Assembly: GCA_963850915.1 (NCBI GenBank)
Contig: CAWKND010000010.1
Location: 434,001-498,000, forward strand
From: CAVTWH01 sp963850915
GTDB lineage: Bacteria; Actinomycetota; Actinomycetes; Mycobacteriales; Micromonosporaceae
Direction: 5' to 3'
DNA length: 64,000 nt
Position numbers and translations under genes: made by a program. Of this stretch, positions 9,433-18,145 are shown piece after piece. Each line of letters starts with the position of its first letter. Position 1 is the first letter of the stretch. The notes under the pieces are model-generated. The model was not told the DNA's origin. It ran no database searches and saw only the letters and a program-made list of their open reading frames with translations.

Positions 9433-10083
9433 GCAGCCCCGAACGCCCGTACACGCAGGAAATGGTGATGATCCATCGAGTGTTCCGGCGCGAGCTCGGC
9501 CTGCTCCCCGACCTGATCCGGCGCGTAGAGCCGGGAGATACGGCACGGGTGGCACTGCTCGCGGACGCGGTCAACGACCTGCTCAGCGGCTTGCACGTGC
9601 ACCACACCGGCGAGGACGCGCTGCTGTGGCCGAAGCTACTGGTCCGGGCCGAACCGGACGGCGCGCTCATCGGGCGGATGCAACTGCAGCACGAGCAGGT
9701 GGCGGTGCGGGTCGAGTCGGCGGGGAAGCGGCTCGGTGAGTGGCGCGACACGGGGTGATCCAGCGGCCGGCGACCAGTTGGCCGATGATCTGGCGGACCT
9801 CTCCGAAAAGCTCGGCCAGCACCTCACCGACGAGGAGGTACACGTCCTGCCGCTGGTAGCCGAACACATCACCGTCGAGGAGTGGGCTGCTCTCGGCGAG
9901 CACGGTCTGGCCACCATGGGCAAGAAGAAGCTGCTGATGACCCTCGGCGCGATCCTGGAGGACGCCACCGCCTTCGAACGAGCCCACTTCCTGGCCAAAG
10001 TGCCGTTCCCCGGACGGATGGCGTGGCAGCTGATCGGCCGACGCAGGTACCGCCGAATGATCCGACGCCGTCGCACAACCTGA
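9429..10083 (+). pseudogene. hemerythrin (HHE) domain protein, single frameshift
   Basis: A protein of about 217 residues if repaired, with a hemerythrin-like four-helix bundle for a di-iron centre. Ligand histidines are seen in MIHRVFRRE, GLHVHHTGED, LQHEQVAV and LGQHLTDEEVHVLP. The frame breaks at a run of four G (9752-9755); removing one G joins EWRDTG to DPAAGDQLADDL in one frame, and the total length (654 + 1 bases) fits exactly one insertion. The C-terminal 60 residues include a basic tail (GRRRYRRMIRRRR). Its start overlaps the SnoaL gene (ATGA). The break may be a sequencing error in a G run or a real recent mutation. Confidence 0.78.
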
Positions 10084-10389
10084 TCGCCCCACCTTTGGCT
10101 GCTCCGTTAGCTTTCGGCGTACCAGACGAACTCCTACGCGGCCAACTCGGACAAAAGCACGCGACCGCGTCCGGTCCGGGGGTGAGCACCGTGCTCACCT
10201 CCGGACCTGTGCCCACCGCATGCCCCCAGTTGGCGCCTGTTGACAAGTTCCGTAGCCTCGGCCAGTGCGGCCGCATCGAACTCGCTGCGTATACGTGGCG
10301 GTCCGGAACGGGCTCCGCCCGTTTCGCCATAGTCGGTATCGGTGGATAGGCGGCGCCTTGGCCAGCCGGGGGCCACTGCCGTCGCCGTG
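10084..10389. other. intergenic with a 19-bp palindrome
   Basis: No gene is recognised. A perfect inverted repeat GGTGAGCAC-C-GTGCTCACC lies at 10181-10199 and could be an operator or part of a terminator for the hemerythrin operon. Confidence 0.4.
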
Positions 10390-10890
10390 TCATAGGTAGT
10401 CGAAGTGGCGGATCCACCACGACGGCGGGTCCAACTGTTGGTGGGCGTAGTACTCGGCGAGGCGGCTGACTCCGTCGTAGGGCCGCCGGACTGGGTCTTC
10501 TGGAATCAGGGTGTAGCCAAGGTTGGCCAGTGCGCTGCTTACGCGGCGGGCGTCGTCGGGATGGAGCAGCTCAGCGGCCTCAGCGTCGTCCCAGACGCCC
10601 GGGTTCTCGACCGAAAGTACGGCCAGGTCGCAGAAGTTGCTGATCGAGACCACGAGCTGTATGCCAGTCCTGGCCGCCGCCGCGGGGACCTCGATCCCGC
10701 CGTGCAGGCTCGCGTCCTGGATGTGACGGTCGACCTGGCACTGGCAGTTGAAGTCGATGCCCAGTCGCTGCGCCAGCCGGTTGAACCTTCGCTCGCGTCA
10801 GGTCGTGGCGGTAACCCGCTGGCGCTGCAAACAATCAGCGTCGTCGAGAGATCGCAGCAGGTCCCGCAGGCGACCGTGGTCGAGATCCAT
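10390..10890 (-). pseudogene. hypothetical protein with an in-frame TGA
   Basis: A single reading frame of 166 codons runs from the ATG at 10890 to the stop at 10390. It is interrupted by one TGA at 10798-10800, after 30 codons. The two parts join smoothly (MDLDHGRLRDLLRSLDD before, RFNRLAQRLGIDF after), and codon use is coding-like throughout. The downstream part could start at GTG 10653 and yield 87 residues (VSISNFCDLAVLS to SWWIRHFDYL). No family is recognised. A CGA-to-TGA or TGG-to-TGA change would explain the stop; nothing supports selenocysteine. It lies at the edge of the decayed mobile region. Confidence 0.6.
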
Positions 10891-11593
10891 CGCGCCACTG
10901 TGCCCTTTTTCGGGCTGAGTTCCGTTCCAGTCACCGGCCCGGCGTCATCGATCACGGAGTCGACTCACAGCCAGCGCTTGCTTGCGTCAGCCGACGAGGT
11001 AGCTCAAACTCCTCCGCTTCAAGATCGAAGGAATCGGCAGACTCATCGTCGCCGGTCTGCTCGTCGCGGACAACGCCTCTTACCTATGGCCTTCGCGATG
11101 AGGGCAACGAGCGCCGTGATGACGGTAGTAAGCCGAAACAAGTCCGTTACCGCCCAACGGGTCAAGGTCGGATACCAAACAGCCACTTGTCAGCTACGCA
11201 CGGCCACCATGCGCCCCCGCGCCAACGAGCCGAGCGACGCCCATCGATCAAGCGTCGATCAACCAGTGGCAACTACCCGGACTGCTATAGGGCCGCCAGC
11301 TCGTTACCCTGATCGCGGTCGCGGGACGTTACTGACCCGGCCCTTTCGGAATTGGTTGTTGATCTCTTTGGCCTGTCCCGGGTGATCCGGTCGGTGACCT
11401 GGAAGCCGGCCATGCGGGCGAGTTCCAGGTGCCGGGTGTCGACACTGGCTTCCACCGGCTCTACGTGGGTCGCGGTGGCGCTACGGCCGACGGCCCACCC
11501 GTACCCGATCAGCAGGGTTCCATGGATCTCGTGGTCGCCTCCGAGTGTCCTCCCAGACCCGCCGTGTGGCGGCGTTCGCCGGCCAGCATGAGT
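10891..11593. other. gene-poor stretch beside the IS110 remnant
   Basis: No confident gene is seen. On the minus strand at about 11290-11530 there is protein-like text (HLELARMAGFQVTDRI) in a frame that is quickly lost, suggesting another remnant. The GTAC tetramer, common elsewhere, is nearly absent here, consistent with foreign DNA. Confidence 0.4.
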
Positions 11594-11788
11594 CGCTAGA
11601 CGTGATCGGCCAGACGCTGTTTCAGGCCGCGCATGGCCTCGTTGTGGGTCATGCCGGTAGCGATCTTCGCGTTTGTAGTAGGCGCGGCCTCTGCTGGCAC
11701 TCATGCGGACATGCGTGAGCGCGACGATGTGCAGGGCAAGGGCCAACTGTCGGTCACCGCCTTGGGGCAGGCGTTGGCGCGACCGGTC
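11594..11788 (-). mobile_element. IS110-family transposase remnant (C-terminal part)
   Basis: About 65 codons of the C-terminal transposase_20 region of an IS110-type element. The characteristic order is visible: QGGDRQLALALHIVALTHVR, then GRAYYK, then (after a +1 shift near 11671) IATGMTHNEAMRGLKQRLAD, ending at TAG (11594-11596). The N-terminal DEDD catalytic domain is missing, so this is not a functional transposase. No terminal repeats can be defined, and IS110 elements normally lack them. Confidence 0.65.
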
Positions 11789-11793
11789 CGACG

Positions 11794-12824
11794 CTAGCGA
11801 CCTCGATGGGCGCGACGTCGGCGCAGAGCGATGAGCACGCCCAATCCAGCCACTGCGGCCAGGACGAGCCCCCAGACCCAACGGGCTGGGTCGGTCCCGG
11901 TCGGCTTCCCGACGCTCTGCCAGGCGACCACTCGCGCGTCGCTCGCGACCGGTGCTCCGTTGGTGCCGGCAGCCGTCACGGCCGCGGAGGAGTCGGCATC
12001 TGACGGACCGGATGCGGGAGAACCCGACTGCGCGGCTGGGAGCGTTGCGCCGGGCGTCTTGTTACCGCCGGAACCAGGTCCGGCGGTGCCGCCGCCACCA
12101 CCGGCGCCTCCACCACTGCCCCCACCGGCGGGCGGCGGCGTGTAGCCGTAGCATCCGGGCGCCGCGTGGTACCCGCCGGTGACCGTCGCCATTCCTTGCG
12201 ACGCCACGGTCACCCACGCTGCGTTGGCGGTCGGTATCAGCACCGTGCCCGAGTGCGCCGGATTGACGTAGAGGACATCGTTCGAGAACCCACCGGCCGC
12301 GGTGACCACGAAGTGTGCGGAGCCGCCGGCGTCGTGTGTGTCGTTGTCGCGCCCGTTGTGCAGCGCGACATCCAGACCACCGTCGCACCTCGAGCTGATC
12401 GTCGCGGCGGCTTCGGCACGCACAGACTGACCTGCATCGTGTCGGCGAACGTGACGTCGAGGGGACCACCGTCGGAGCGGCTATCCCAGTGCACCCGCAT
12501 GGTGAACGTGAATCTGGTCGCCGCCGACGTGTCACCGAACTTCGCATACGTACGGTGCTGCGAGTCGACCGGACTGCCCACCGGCGTCGACTCCACCACC
12601 TCGTTCGGACTTGGGCTGACGCTGAGGGCGGTGAGGATGCCCGGGCTGTCAACGCTGGAGTCGACGTACCACCACACAGTCCGCCCGGGCTGCGCCTGGT
12701 CGCAGGCGTAGTCGCGGGAGGTGAACGAAAGGTCCTGGCTGGCCGAGGCAGGGCTCGCAAGGGCGAAAGTCGGGCAAAGCAGCAACACCACGGCCGCGGC
12801 CCGGCCGATCCGTTCGAGACGCAT
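11794..12824 (-). pseudogene. secreted membrane-anchored surface protein, one frameshift
   Basis: The N-terminal part has a signal peptide (RLERIGRAAAVVLLL to SPASAS), then a beta-rich domain with DYACDQAQPGRTVWWYVD. The frame changes near 12410-12420 and continues as AAATISSRCDGGLDVALHNG, then SNDVLYVNPAHSG and a Gly/Pro-rich stretch (PPPAGGGSGGGAGGGGG). The end is a transmembrane helix (WVWGLVLAAVAGLGVLIAL) followed by RRRRAHRGR. The layout is that of an actinobacterial wall-spanning surface protein with a C-terminal anchor. The ATG at 12824 is preceded by GGGAG. The two halves clearly belong together because export signal and anchor are in different frames. Confidence 0.65.
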
Positions 12825-12969
12825 GCACAACTCCCGTCGACGCGCGCAGACTACCCGAGAAGATCCCCCCGGCAGTCCCCGGACGCGTTGATCGTTTCCA
12901 GGCGGGTGCCGGCGTGTGGCGTCGCCCAGGGCCGCAAGTCAACGGTGTTGATCCGGGTGCTGGAGGGGA

Positions 12970-13300
12970 ATCTGGTCGTGATCGACCGGGTGAGATCGAT
13001 GCCAAGGGTCGCGAGCACGGCGTCTCGGTGGCCGACGTCGAGCGGGGACTACGTCTTCGGCTGGCTGCTGGCCGGCCTGTTCCGGGACAGCCCGTACGCC
13101 CAGCGGCTGATCCTCAAGGGCGGCAACGCGATCCGCAACGTCTACATCGCTGCGACCCATTCTCGGCCGACCTGGACTCACCGCTCCCGACATGGTCGAT
13201 CCGCAGGCCCTGCTGGCCGCGCCCACGAGGTGTGCCGGTACGTCGAGGCCCGCACCGGCGTGGTCTTCGACCGGGGCCGGACCCGGCTGCACCGTTGGCG
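12970..13300 (+). pseudogene. AbiEii-type nucleotidyltransferase toxin remnant
   Basis: Pieced together across three frames, the sequence reads GEIDAKGREHGVSVADVER, then DYVFGWLLAGLFRDSPYAQR, then LILKGGNAIRNVYI, then RCDPFSADLDSPLP, and further on EVCRYVEARTGVVFDRGRT. The KGG followed by F-S-x-D-L-D is the signature of AbiEii/AbiGii toxins, the nucleotidyltransferase half of type IV toxin-antitoxin and abortive-infection systems. At least four indels break it; one is an extra G at 13044-13047. The C-terminal half is absent and no AbiEi antitoxin gene is recognisable upstream. It is clearly non-functional. Confidence 0.62.
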
Positions 13301-13689
13301 CTGGCGGTCATCTGTGGGGCTACCGGCCCTCGGCCGTCAACCCACCACCATCGGGATACCGCACCGTACCCAGACACGCCACCCATCGACACCTGTCACG
13401 CCCGACACGCCGACACGCCGCAGAGATCTAAACCCGACGATTCAACCTCTGTACCCACGCGGCGTATGGCTCGTGTACGCACGATCGCCGAACTGCTCGG
13501 CGAGCAGACGGCACGACTCAGGACGGTTGATCAGGCATCGGCACCTCCTGGCAGCGGCCCCCAAGATCCACCGATCGTTGATCGCCGTGTGATCGGCGCA
13601 CGCCAACAGCCGGTCCCAGGACCCTTACGCACGCACAGGTACGCCCGACCACCCGCCCGTACCCGCTGGCAGGTACCCTGGGGCGTCAC
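13301..13689. other. intergenic, no gene recognised
   Basis: Open frames here are out-of-phase text without family resemblance. The stretch may be the eroded 3' part of the AbiEii gene plus the tRNA promoter. Confidence 0.35.
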
Positions 13690-13762
13690 GCCCTCGTAGC
13701 TCAGGGGATAGAGCATCGGTTTCCTAAACCGTGTGTCGCAGGTTCGATTCCTGCCGGGGGCA
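13690..13762 (+). tRNA. tRNA-Arg (anticodon CCT)
   Basis: A 73-nt cloverleaf. The acceptor stem GCCCTCG pairs with CGGGGGC (one T-G wobble), the D arm is GCTC-AGGGGATA-GAGC, and the anticodon loop TTCCTAA has CCT at positions 34-36. The T arm is GCAGG-TTCGATT-CCTGC. The discriminator is A and CCA is not encoded. It reads the AGG codon. The neighbours to the left are decayed mobile and defence genes; to the right is the Kup gene. Confidence 0.93.
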
Positions 13763-13869
13763 CAGTTTTCCCTGCACCGGGTGGCGTTTGTCCAGTTCAG
13801 GTCATTGGGCGCAGCGGGGTCGACGCCCGAACCCGGTGACCGGGTGCGGAAGATCAGCCACTGACCGCC

Positions 13870-15825
13870 TCAGACGTCGATTTGCGAGCCGACGATCAGT
13901 GTCCGGTCCCTCGGCAGGCCGAACTCGTCGGCCGCGTCGGCGGTGATGTGCGAGGTCGCGATGAACAGTCGCTTGCGCCATCTCGCCAGCGTCGGCTGGT
14001 CACCGGCACGAAGCTCTATCTTCGAGACGAAGTAGTACGCGGCATCCGGGTCGATCTCGCCTTCGGTCTGTTCGGGTTCGAGCAGCCGCAGCGCCGCTGG
14101 TACGTCCGGCGTCTCCGTGTACCCGTAGCGGACGGTGATGTGGGTGATGCCGTCGTCGGCGAAGCCGAGGTCGTCGACCACGATCCGCTCGGCCACCGGT
14201 ACGCGCGGCGTGAGCGCCGTCTTGAGCGACATGATCACGACGTGCTCGTGGCGCACGTGGTTGGTCTCGACGTTGGCGCGCAACGCCAGTGGGACGGTCT
14301 GCTTGCCCCGGTTGAGGAAGACCGCCGTACCGGCGACGCGATCGGCCGCAACGGTACCGTCGCGCAGTGCGGCGATGAATTCGCGCAGCGAGCCCTCACG
14401 GTTGGTGCGGTTCGCGGTGACGATCTCACGCCCCCGCTGCCAGGTCGTCATGACAGTGAACGCGGTGAGCCCGATCAGCAACGGTAGCCAGGCGCCGTGT
14501 ACGAACTTGGTCAGGTTGGCCGCCAGGAACAGCCCGTCAACGGTCAGCAGGACGGCGGCTCCGGGTACCAGCAGCCACAGCGGGGTTCGCCACCGGGCGC
14601 GGGCGATGAAGAAGAAGATCAGCGTGGTGATGGTAATGGTGGCGGTGACTGCCGTTCCGTAGGCGAATGCCAGCCGCGCGGAGCTGCGGAAGGCGAACAC
14701 CAGGACGAGGACCGAAACCGCCAACAACCAATTGATCCACGGTACGTAGATCTGCCCGGCCGTTTCTTGCGAGGTGTACGCGATGCGCAAGCGTGGCAGG
14801 TACCCCAGTCGGGCCGCCTGTGCGGTGACCGAGAACGCGCCGGTGATCACCGCCTGCGAGGCGATCACCGTGGCGGCCGTTGCCAGCAACACCATCGCCA
14901 GCCGTGCCCAGCCCGGTACGAGCAGGAAGAACGGGCCACGTACCGCGGCCGGATCGGCCAGGATCAGGGCGCCCTGGCCGAAGTAGCTGAGCACGCAGGC
15001 CGGGAAGACCAGCCACAGCCAGGCCAGTGTGATCGAACGACGGCCGAAGTGACCCATGTCGGCGTAGAGCGCCTCCGCGCCGGTGACCGCCAACACGACC
15101 GCGGCCAACGCGAAGAAGGCGATTTCGAAATGGTGGGCCACGAAACCGATGGCGTACGTGGGCGACAGCGCCTTGAGAATGCCTGGGTGCCTGGTGATCC
15201 CGTAGACCCCGGTGGCGCCCATGGCGGCGAACCAGGCGATCATGACCGGCCCGAAGACCCGCCCGACGGCAGCGGTACCGCGGCGCTGCACCGCGAACAG
15301 GACCACGATGATGACCGCGGTGATCGGCACAACCCAGTCCGTGAGCGACGGCTGAACGATCTTCAGCCCCTCCACTGCGGACAACACCGAGATCGCCGGT
15401 GTGATCATGCTGTCGCCGAGGAACAGCGCCGCGCCGAAGATACCCAGCACGGCGAGGCCGACCGCGACCCGGCGCCCGCCCGGGATGGTGAGCCGGCGCA
15501 GCAGCGTGATCAGCGCCATGATGCCGCCCTCACCGTCGTTGTCGGCCCGCATTGCCAGCAACACGTAGGTGACGGTCACGATGATCACCACGGACCAGAA
15601 CACCAGGGACACGACGCCGAACACGTTGCCCGGGTTCAGCGGTACCGGATGTGGGTCCTCTGGGTTGAAGACCGTTTGCAGCGTGTAGATCGGGCTGGTA
15701 CCGATGTCCCCGAACACGACGCCGAGCGCCGCCACCACGGTGGCCAGTCGGACCAACTCGCGACCGGTACCGCCGCCGCGATCTGTTTCGGCGGGCGGGC
15801 CGGCCCGGTGCGGTTGTGCGGCCAC
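13870..15825 (-). CDS. kup: Kup-family potassium uptake protein
   Basis: A 651-residue K+/H+ symporter of the HAK/KUP/KT family. The N-terminal signature GVVFGDIGTSPIYTLQTVF is followed by about 12 hydrophobic helices with family motifs (NDGEGGIMALITLL, GDSMITPAISVLSAVEGL, GAEALYADMGHFG) and a cytosolic C-terminal domain (ETNHVRHEHVVIMSLKT, GLPRDRTLIVGS). Length fits the family. The open frame could begin at GTG 15870, but the GTG at 15825 has GAAGGGG 5 nt upstream and is preferred. Monocistronic. It looks core rather than accessory. Confidence 0.93.
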   Translation of the reverse strand: MAAQPHRAGPPAETDRGGGTGRELVRLATVVAALGVVFGDIGTSPIYTLQTVFNPEDPHPVPLNPGNVFGVVSLVFWSVVIIVTVTYVLLAMRADNDGEGGIMALITLLRRLTIPGGRRVAVGLAVLGIFGAALFLGDSMITPAISVLSAVEGLKIVQPSLTDWVVPITAVIIVVLFAVQRRGTAAVGRVFGPVMIAWFAAMGATGVYGITRHPGILKALSPTYAIGFVAHHFEIAFFALAAVVLAVTGAEALYADMGHFGRRSITLAWLWLVFPACVLSYFGQGALILADPAAVRGPFFLLVPGWARLAMVLLATAATVIASQAVITGAFSVTAQAARLGYLPRLRIAYTSQETAGQIYVPWINWLLAVSVLVLVFAFRSSARLAFAYGTAVTATITITTLIFFFIARARWRTPLWLLVPGAAVLLTVDGLFLAANLTKFVHGAWLPLLIGLTAFTVMTTWQRGREIVTANRTNREGSLREFIAALRDGTVAADRVAGTAVFLNRGKQTVPLALRANVETNHVRHEHVVIMSLKTALTPRVPVAERIVVDDLGFADDGITHITVRYGYTETPDVPAALRLLEPEQTEGEIDPDAAYYFVSKIELRAGDQPTLARWRKRLFIATSHITADAADEFGLPRDRTLIVGSQIDV

Positions 15826-15950
15826 GGCGACCCCTTCGACGGTGACTGTGCCTGCGGTGCACAGCGACACTACCGACCCCTGGCTACGGAGTGGGTGGCA
15901 ACCGGCATCGACAGCGGAACCGGCGGGCCGATCCGGAGTGTGGGCAGCCG

Positions 15951-17414
15951 TTACGCCACCAGCAGGGAACGGAGCAGGCCGAGACCGGCCGGGATGTCAG
16001 CGGCTTGGATCATGCCGTACCCGAGAAGGATTCCGGACCGCGGCGGTGACGTAACCGCGAAGGTCGACAGCGGGAGAATCGCCGCACCCAGGGTACGGAG
16101 TTCCTGGGTGATCTCGACGAGTTCGGCCACCGTCAGGCGGTCACTGACGGCGGCCACGTGCAGCCCAGTGGCCGACGGGATCGGCGCGAACCAGGAAGCG
16201 AGGTCACTTCGTAGCGCACGCATGATTGTTTCATGGCGCTGGCCGTAGGTGTGGCGCATGCGGCGTACGTGGGCGGCCAACGCGCCGCTCGCGATGAATT
16301 GGGCCAGCGCGGCCTGGTCGGGCACGTTGGTGTGCCAGTCGCTCGCGGCCTTCGCCTTGCGCAGCGCGCCGCGCAGCGTGGGCGGAGCAATCACGAAACC
16401 CAGCCGGAGCGTCGGGAGCATCACCTTCGAGAACGATCCGACATAGCAGACTCGGCCACCCCGATCGAGGCTCTGCAGCGGCTCGGCCGGGCGGCCGGCG
16501 AACCGGAACTCGCTGTCGTAGTCGTCTTCGACGATCACGCCGCCGCTCCGCTGGGCCCACGCGAGCAACGCCATCCGCCGGCTGAGCGACATCGGCATGC
16601 CGAGCGGATATTGATGGGACGGCGTGACGTACACCATGTCGGCGGTTGCCGGGATGGCGGCGACATCGATCCCTTCCGCGTCCACCGGCACGCCGACAAC
16701 CTCGGCACCGTGTGACCGGAGCAGATGCACCGGCGGCAGGTAGCCGGGATCCTCGACCGCCACGACGCGCCCCGGCGGCAGGAGTACCCGGGCCAGCAGA
16801 TCGAGCGCCTGTTGCATGCCGTTGGTCACGACGACGTCGTCCGGGTCCGCCCGCACGGCACGGGAAACGCCGATGTACCGGGCGATCGCCGCACGGAGAC
16901 CGAGCTCACCGGCCGGATCGGCGTACGTGCCGGTACCGACCGCACTTACCCGAAGTTCGCGGGTCACCAGCGCGCGCCACGTCTGATACGGGAACAGTCC
17001 CGCGTCCGGCATACCGGTCCGGAAGTCGTAGCGCCAATGCGCGGTGAGGTTCGGCGGATCGGGGAGCTCGTCCCAGATCGCACGCGGTCGCAGCGGCCCC
17101 GATGCGGCGAGGGCGCGGCCCGGATCGTCAGCGTCGCCCGGAGCGGCCGTGCCACGTACGCCGGCCGTGGGGTGAGGCGTGCCCGTCACGTACGTGCCGG
17201 CGCCGATGCGGCCCGCGACGAAGCCTTCGCCGGACAGCCGGTCGTAGGCCGCGGAGACCGTGTTACGCGACACCGCGAGCCGGGTCGCGAGTTCCCGCGT
17301 CGGCGGCAGCGGTTGGCCCAGTCGCAACCGGCCGTCGAGGATCGCCTCGCGGACCTGCCGGTAGATCTGTCCGACGAGGTCCCCGCCGCCGTCGAGCGAG
17401 ACGTGCAGGTCCAC
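15951..17414 (-). CDS. MocR/PdxR-type GntR regulator with aminotransferase domain
   Basis: A 487-residue fusion regulator. The N-terminal GntR winged helix spans about residues 10-75 (PPTRELATRLAVSRNTVSAAYDRL split by motif). A linker is followed by a fold-type-I aminotransferase domain with DYDSEFRF and the PLP lysine in SFSKVMLPTLRLG. Such proteins sense PLP or amino compounds and often control vitamin B6, GABA or taurine genes; here no such target is adjacent. It is divergent from a secreted-protein gene at 17566, and the 151-bp gap is the natural operator region. The ATG at 17414 has GAAAGGTG upstream. Confidence 0.9.
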   Translation of the reverse strand: MDLHVSLDGGGDLVGQIYRQVREAILDGRLRLGQPLPPTRELATRLAVSRNTVSAAYDRLSGEGFVAGRIGAGTYVTGTPHPTAGVRGTAAPGDADDPGRALAASGPLRPRAIWDELPDPPNLTAHWRYDFRTGMPDAGLFPYQTWRALVTRELRVSAVGTGTYADPAGELGLRAAIARYIGVSRAVRADPDDVVVTNGMQQALDLLARVLLPPGRVVAVEDPGYLPPVHLLRSHGAEVVGVPVDAEGIDVAAIPATADMVYVTPSHQYPLGMPMSLSRRMALLAWAQRSGGVIVEDDYDSEFRFAGRPAEPLQSLDRGGRVCYVGSFSKVMLPTLRLGFVIAPPTLRGALRKAKAASDWHTNVPDQAALAQFIASGALAAHVRRMRHTYGQRHETIMRALRSDLASWFAPIPSATGLHVAAVSDRLTVAELVEITQELRTLGAAILPLSTFAVTSPPRSGILLGYGMIQAADIPAGLGLLRSLLVA

Positions 17415-17565
17415 CCATCACCTTTCGACAACATTGGCCCGGCAGAGGTACTTCATTTTGGCACTTCAGCAGATCCGCTGTGGTCCCTAGCGTCGGCGCT
17501 GACGGTCGCCGAGCCACGGTGACGGCGGGACGAGTGCCCGTCCGCGGGCACATCGGGAGTGTGAG
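17415..17565. promoter_or_regulatory. divergent promoter region, MocR / secreted protein
   Basis: A 151-bp gap between divergent starts, with a relatively AT-rich patch (17445-17475). No clear paired direct repeats of MocR type could be defined by eye. Confidence 0.35.
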
Positions 17566-18057
17566 ATGAGACGGATACTGAAGTTCGGCGGAGTCGCGGT
17601 CATGGCCGTGACCGCGATCATGGGCGGCAGCCAGGTCGCCTCGGCGTCGTCGCCATGCGAACCTGTTCGCGCGGTGATCGTTGATGCCGGGACCACAACG
17701 AATTGCAACAGTCCCAACGACTTCTGCGCGGCCGGTACGGTTCACGGCACCGCGGGACTCAACGGCACCACTTACTACACGATGGACGGTGGCAAGAGCG
17801 GACCGGCGAACGCGCCGACGTACATCATGGCGACGGGCATTCTCGTCTACACGACGCGGTCAGGCACGTTGACCGTGCGCGAGACCGGAGTGAGCAATGC
17901 CGCCGCGACCGCCGACAGCGGTACCACCGCATCGGTCGAGGACATCCTCAGCGGTACCGGCCGATTCGCGCACGCGACCGGGCACCTGTTCATCAACGGC
18001 AATGCCGCCAATGGTCAGTTCGTCAGTCAGGTGAGCGGTCAGATCTGCCATTCGTGA
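17566..18057 (+). CDS. secreted beta-barrel-like protein of unknown function
   Basis: A 163-residue exported protein. The signal peptide is RRILKFGGVAVMAVTAIMGG ending in ASAS-S. The mature part is rich in Gly, Thr and beta-prone segments (GTVHGTAGLNG, TGILVYTTRSGTLTVRETGV, GTGRFAHATGHLFINGN), a pattern like small allene-oxide-cyclase-type barrels, but this assignment is tentative. Cysteines in SPCEP, TNCNS, DFCAAG and QICHS could form two disulfides. The ATG is preceded by GGGAGTGTGAG. It is divergent from the MocR gene; control by it is an inference from position only. Confidence 0.75.
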   Translation: MRRILKFGGVAVMAVTAIMGGSQVASASSPCEPVRAVIVDAGTTTNCNSPNDFCAAGTVHGTAGLNGTTYYTMDGGKSGPANAPTYIMATGILVYTTRSGTLTVRETGVSNAAATADSGTTASVEDILSGTGRFAHATGHLFINGNAANGQFVSQVSGQICHS

Positions 18058-18074
18058 CGCAGCTCCGCCCAATA

Positions 18075-18110
18075 GCGGCCGCCGTCGGGCTCGTCTCGTC
18101 GGCGGCCCGC
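18075..18110 (+). terminator. hairpin terminator between convergent genes
   Basis: GCGGCCGCCG (18075-18084) pairs with CGGCGGCCCGC (18100-18110) with a single bulged base. It lies between the convergent secreted-protein and glycosyltransferase genes. Confidence 0.5.
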
Positions 18111-18145
18111 GCGGACCCGCCTCACCTTCCTCCCTCTCCGGTTGG

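Noticed and set aside
10798..10800. TGA as a selenocysteine codon
   Set aside because: No SECIS-like hairpin, no selenoprotein family and many other decayed genes nearby; a nonsense mutation is simpler.
13690..13762. tRNA-Arg as a definite attachment site of an integrated element
   Set aside because: No second copy of the tRNA 3' end was found and the decayed genes lie on the 5' side, the less usual side for integration. Kept only as a possible island border.
14497..16248. 583-codon plus-strand open frame
   Set aside because: Antisense to kup and running into the MocR gene; the sense proteins have complete motifs.
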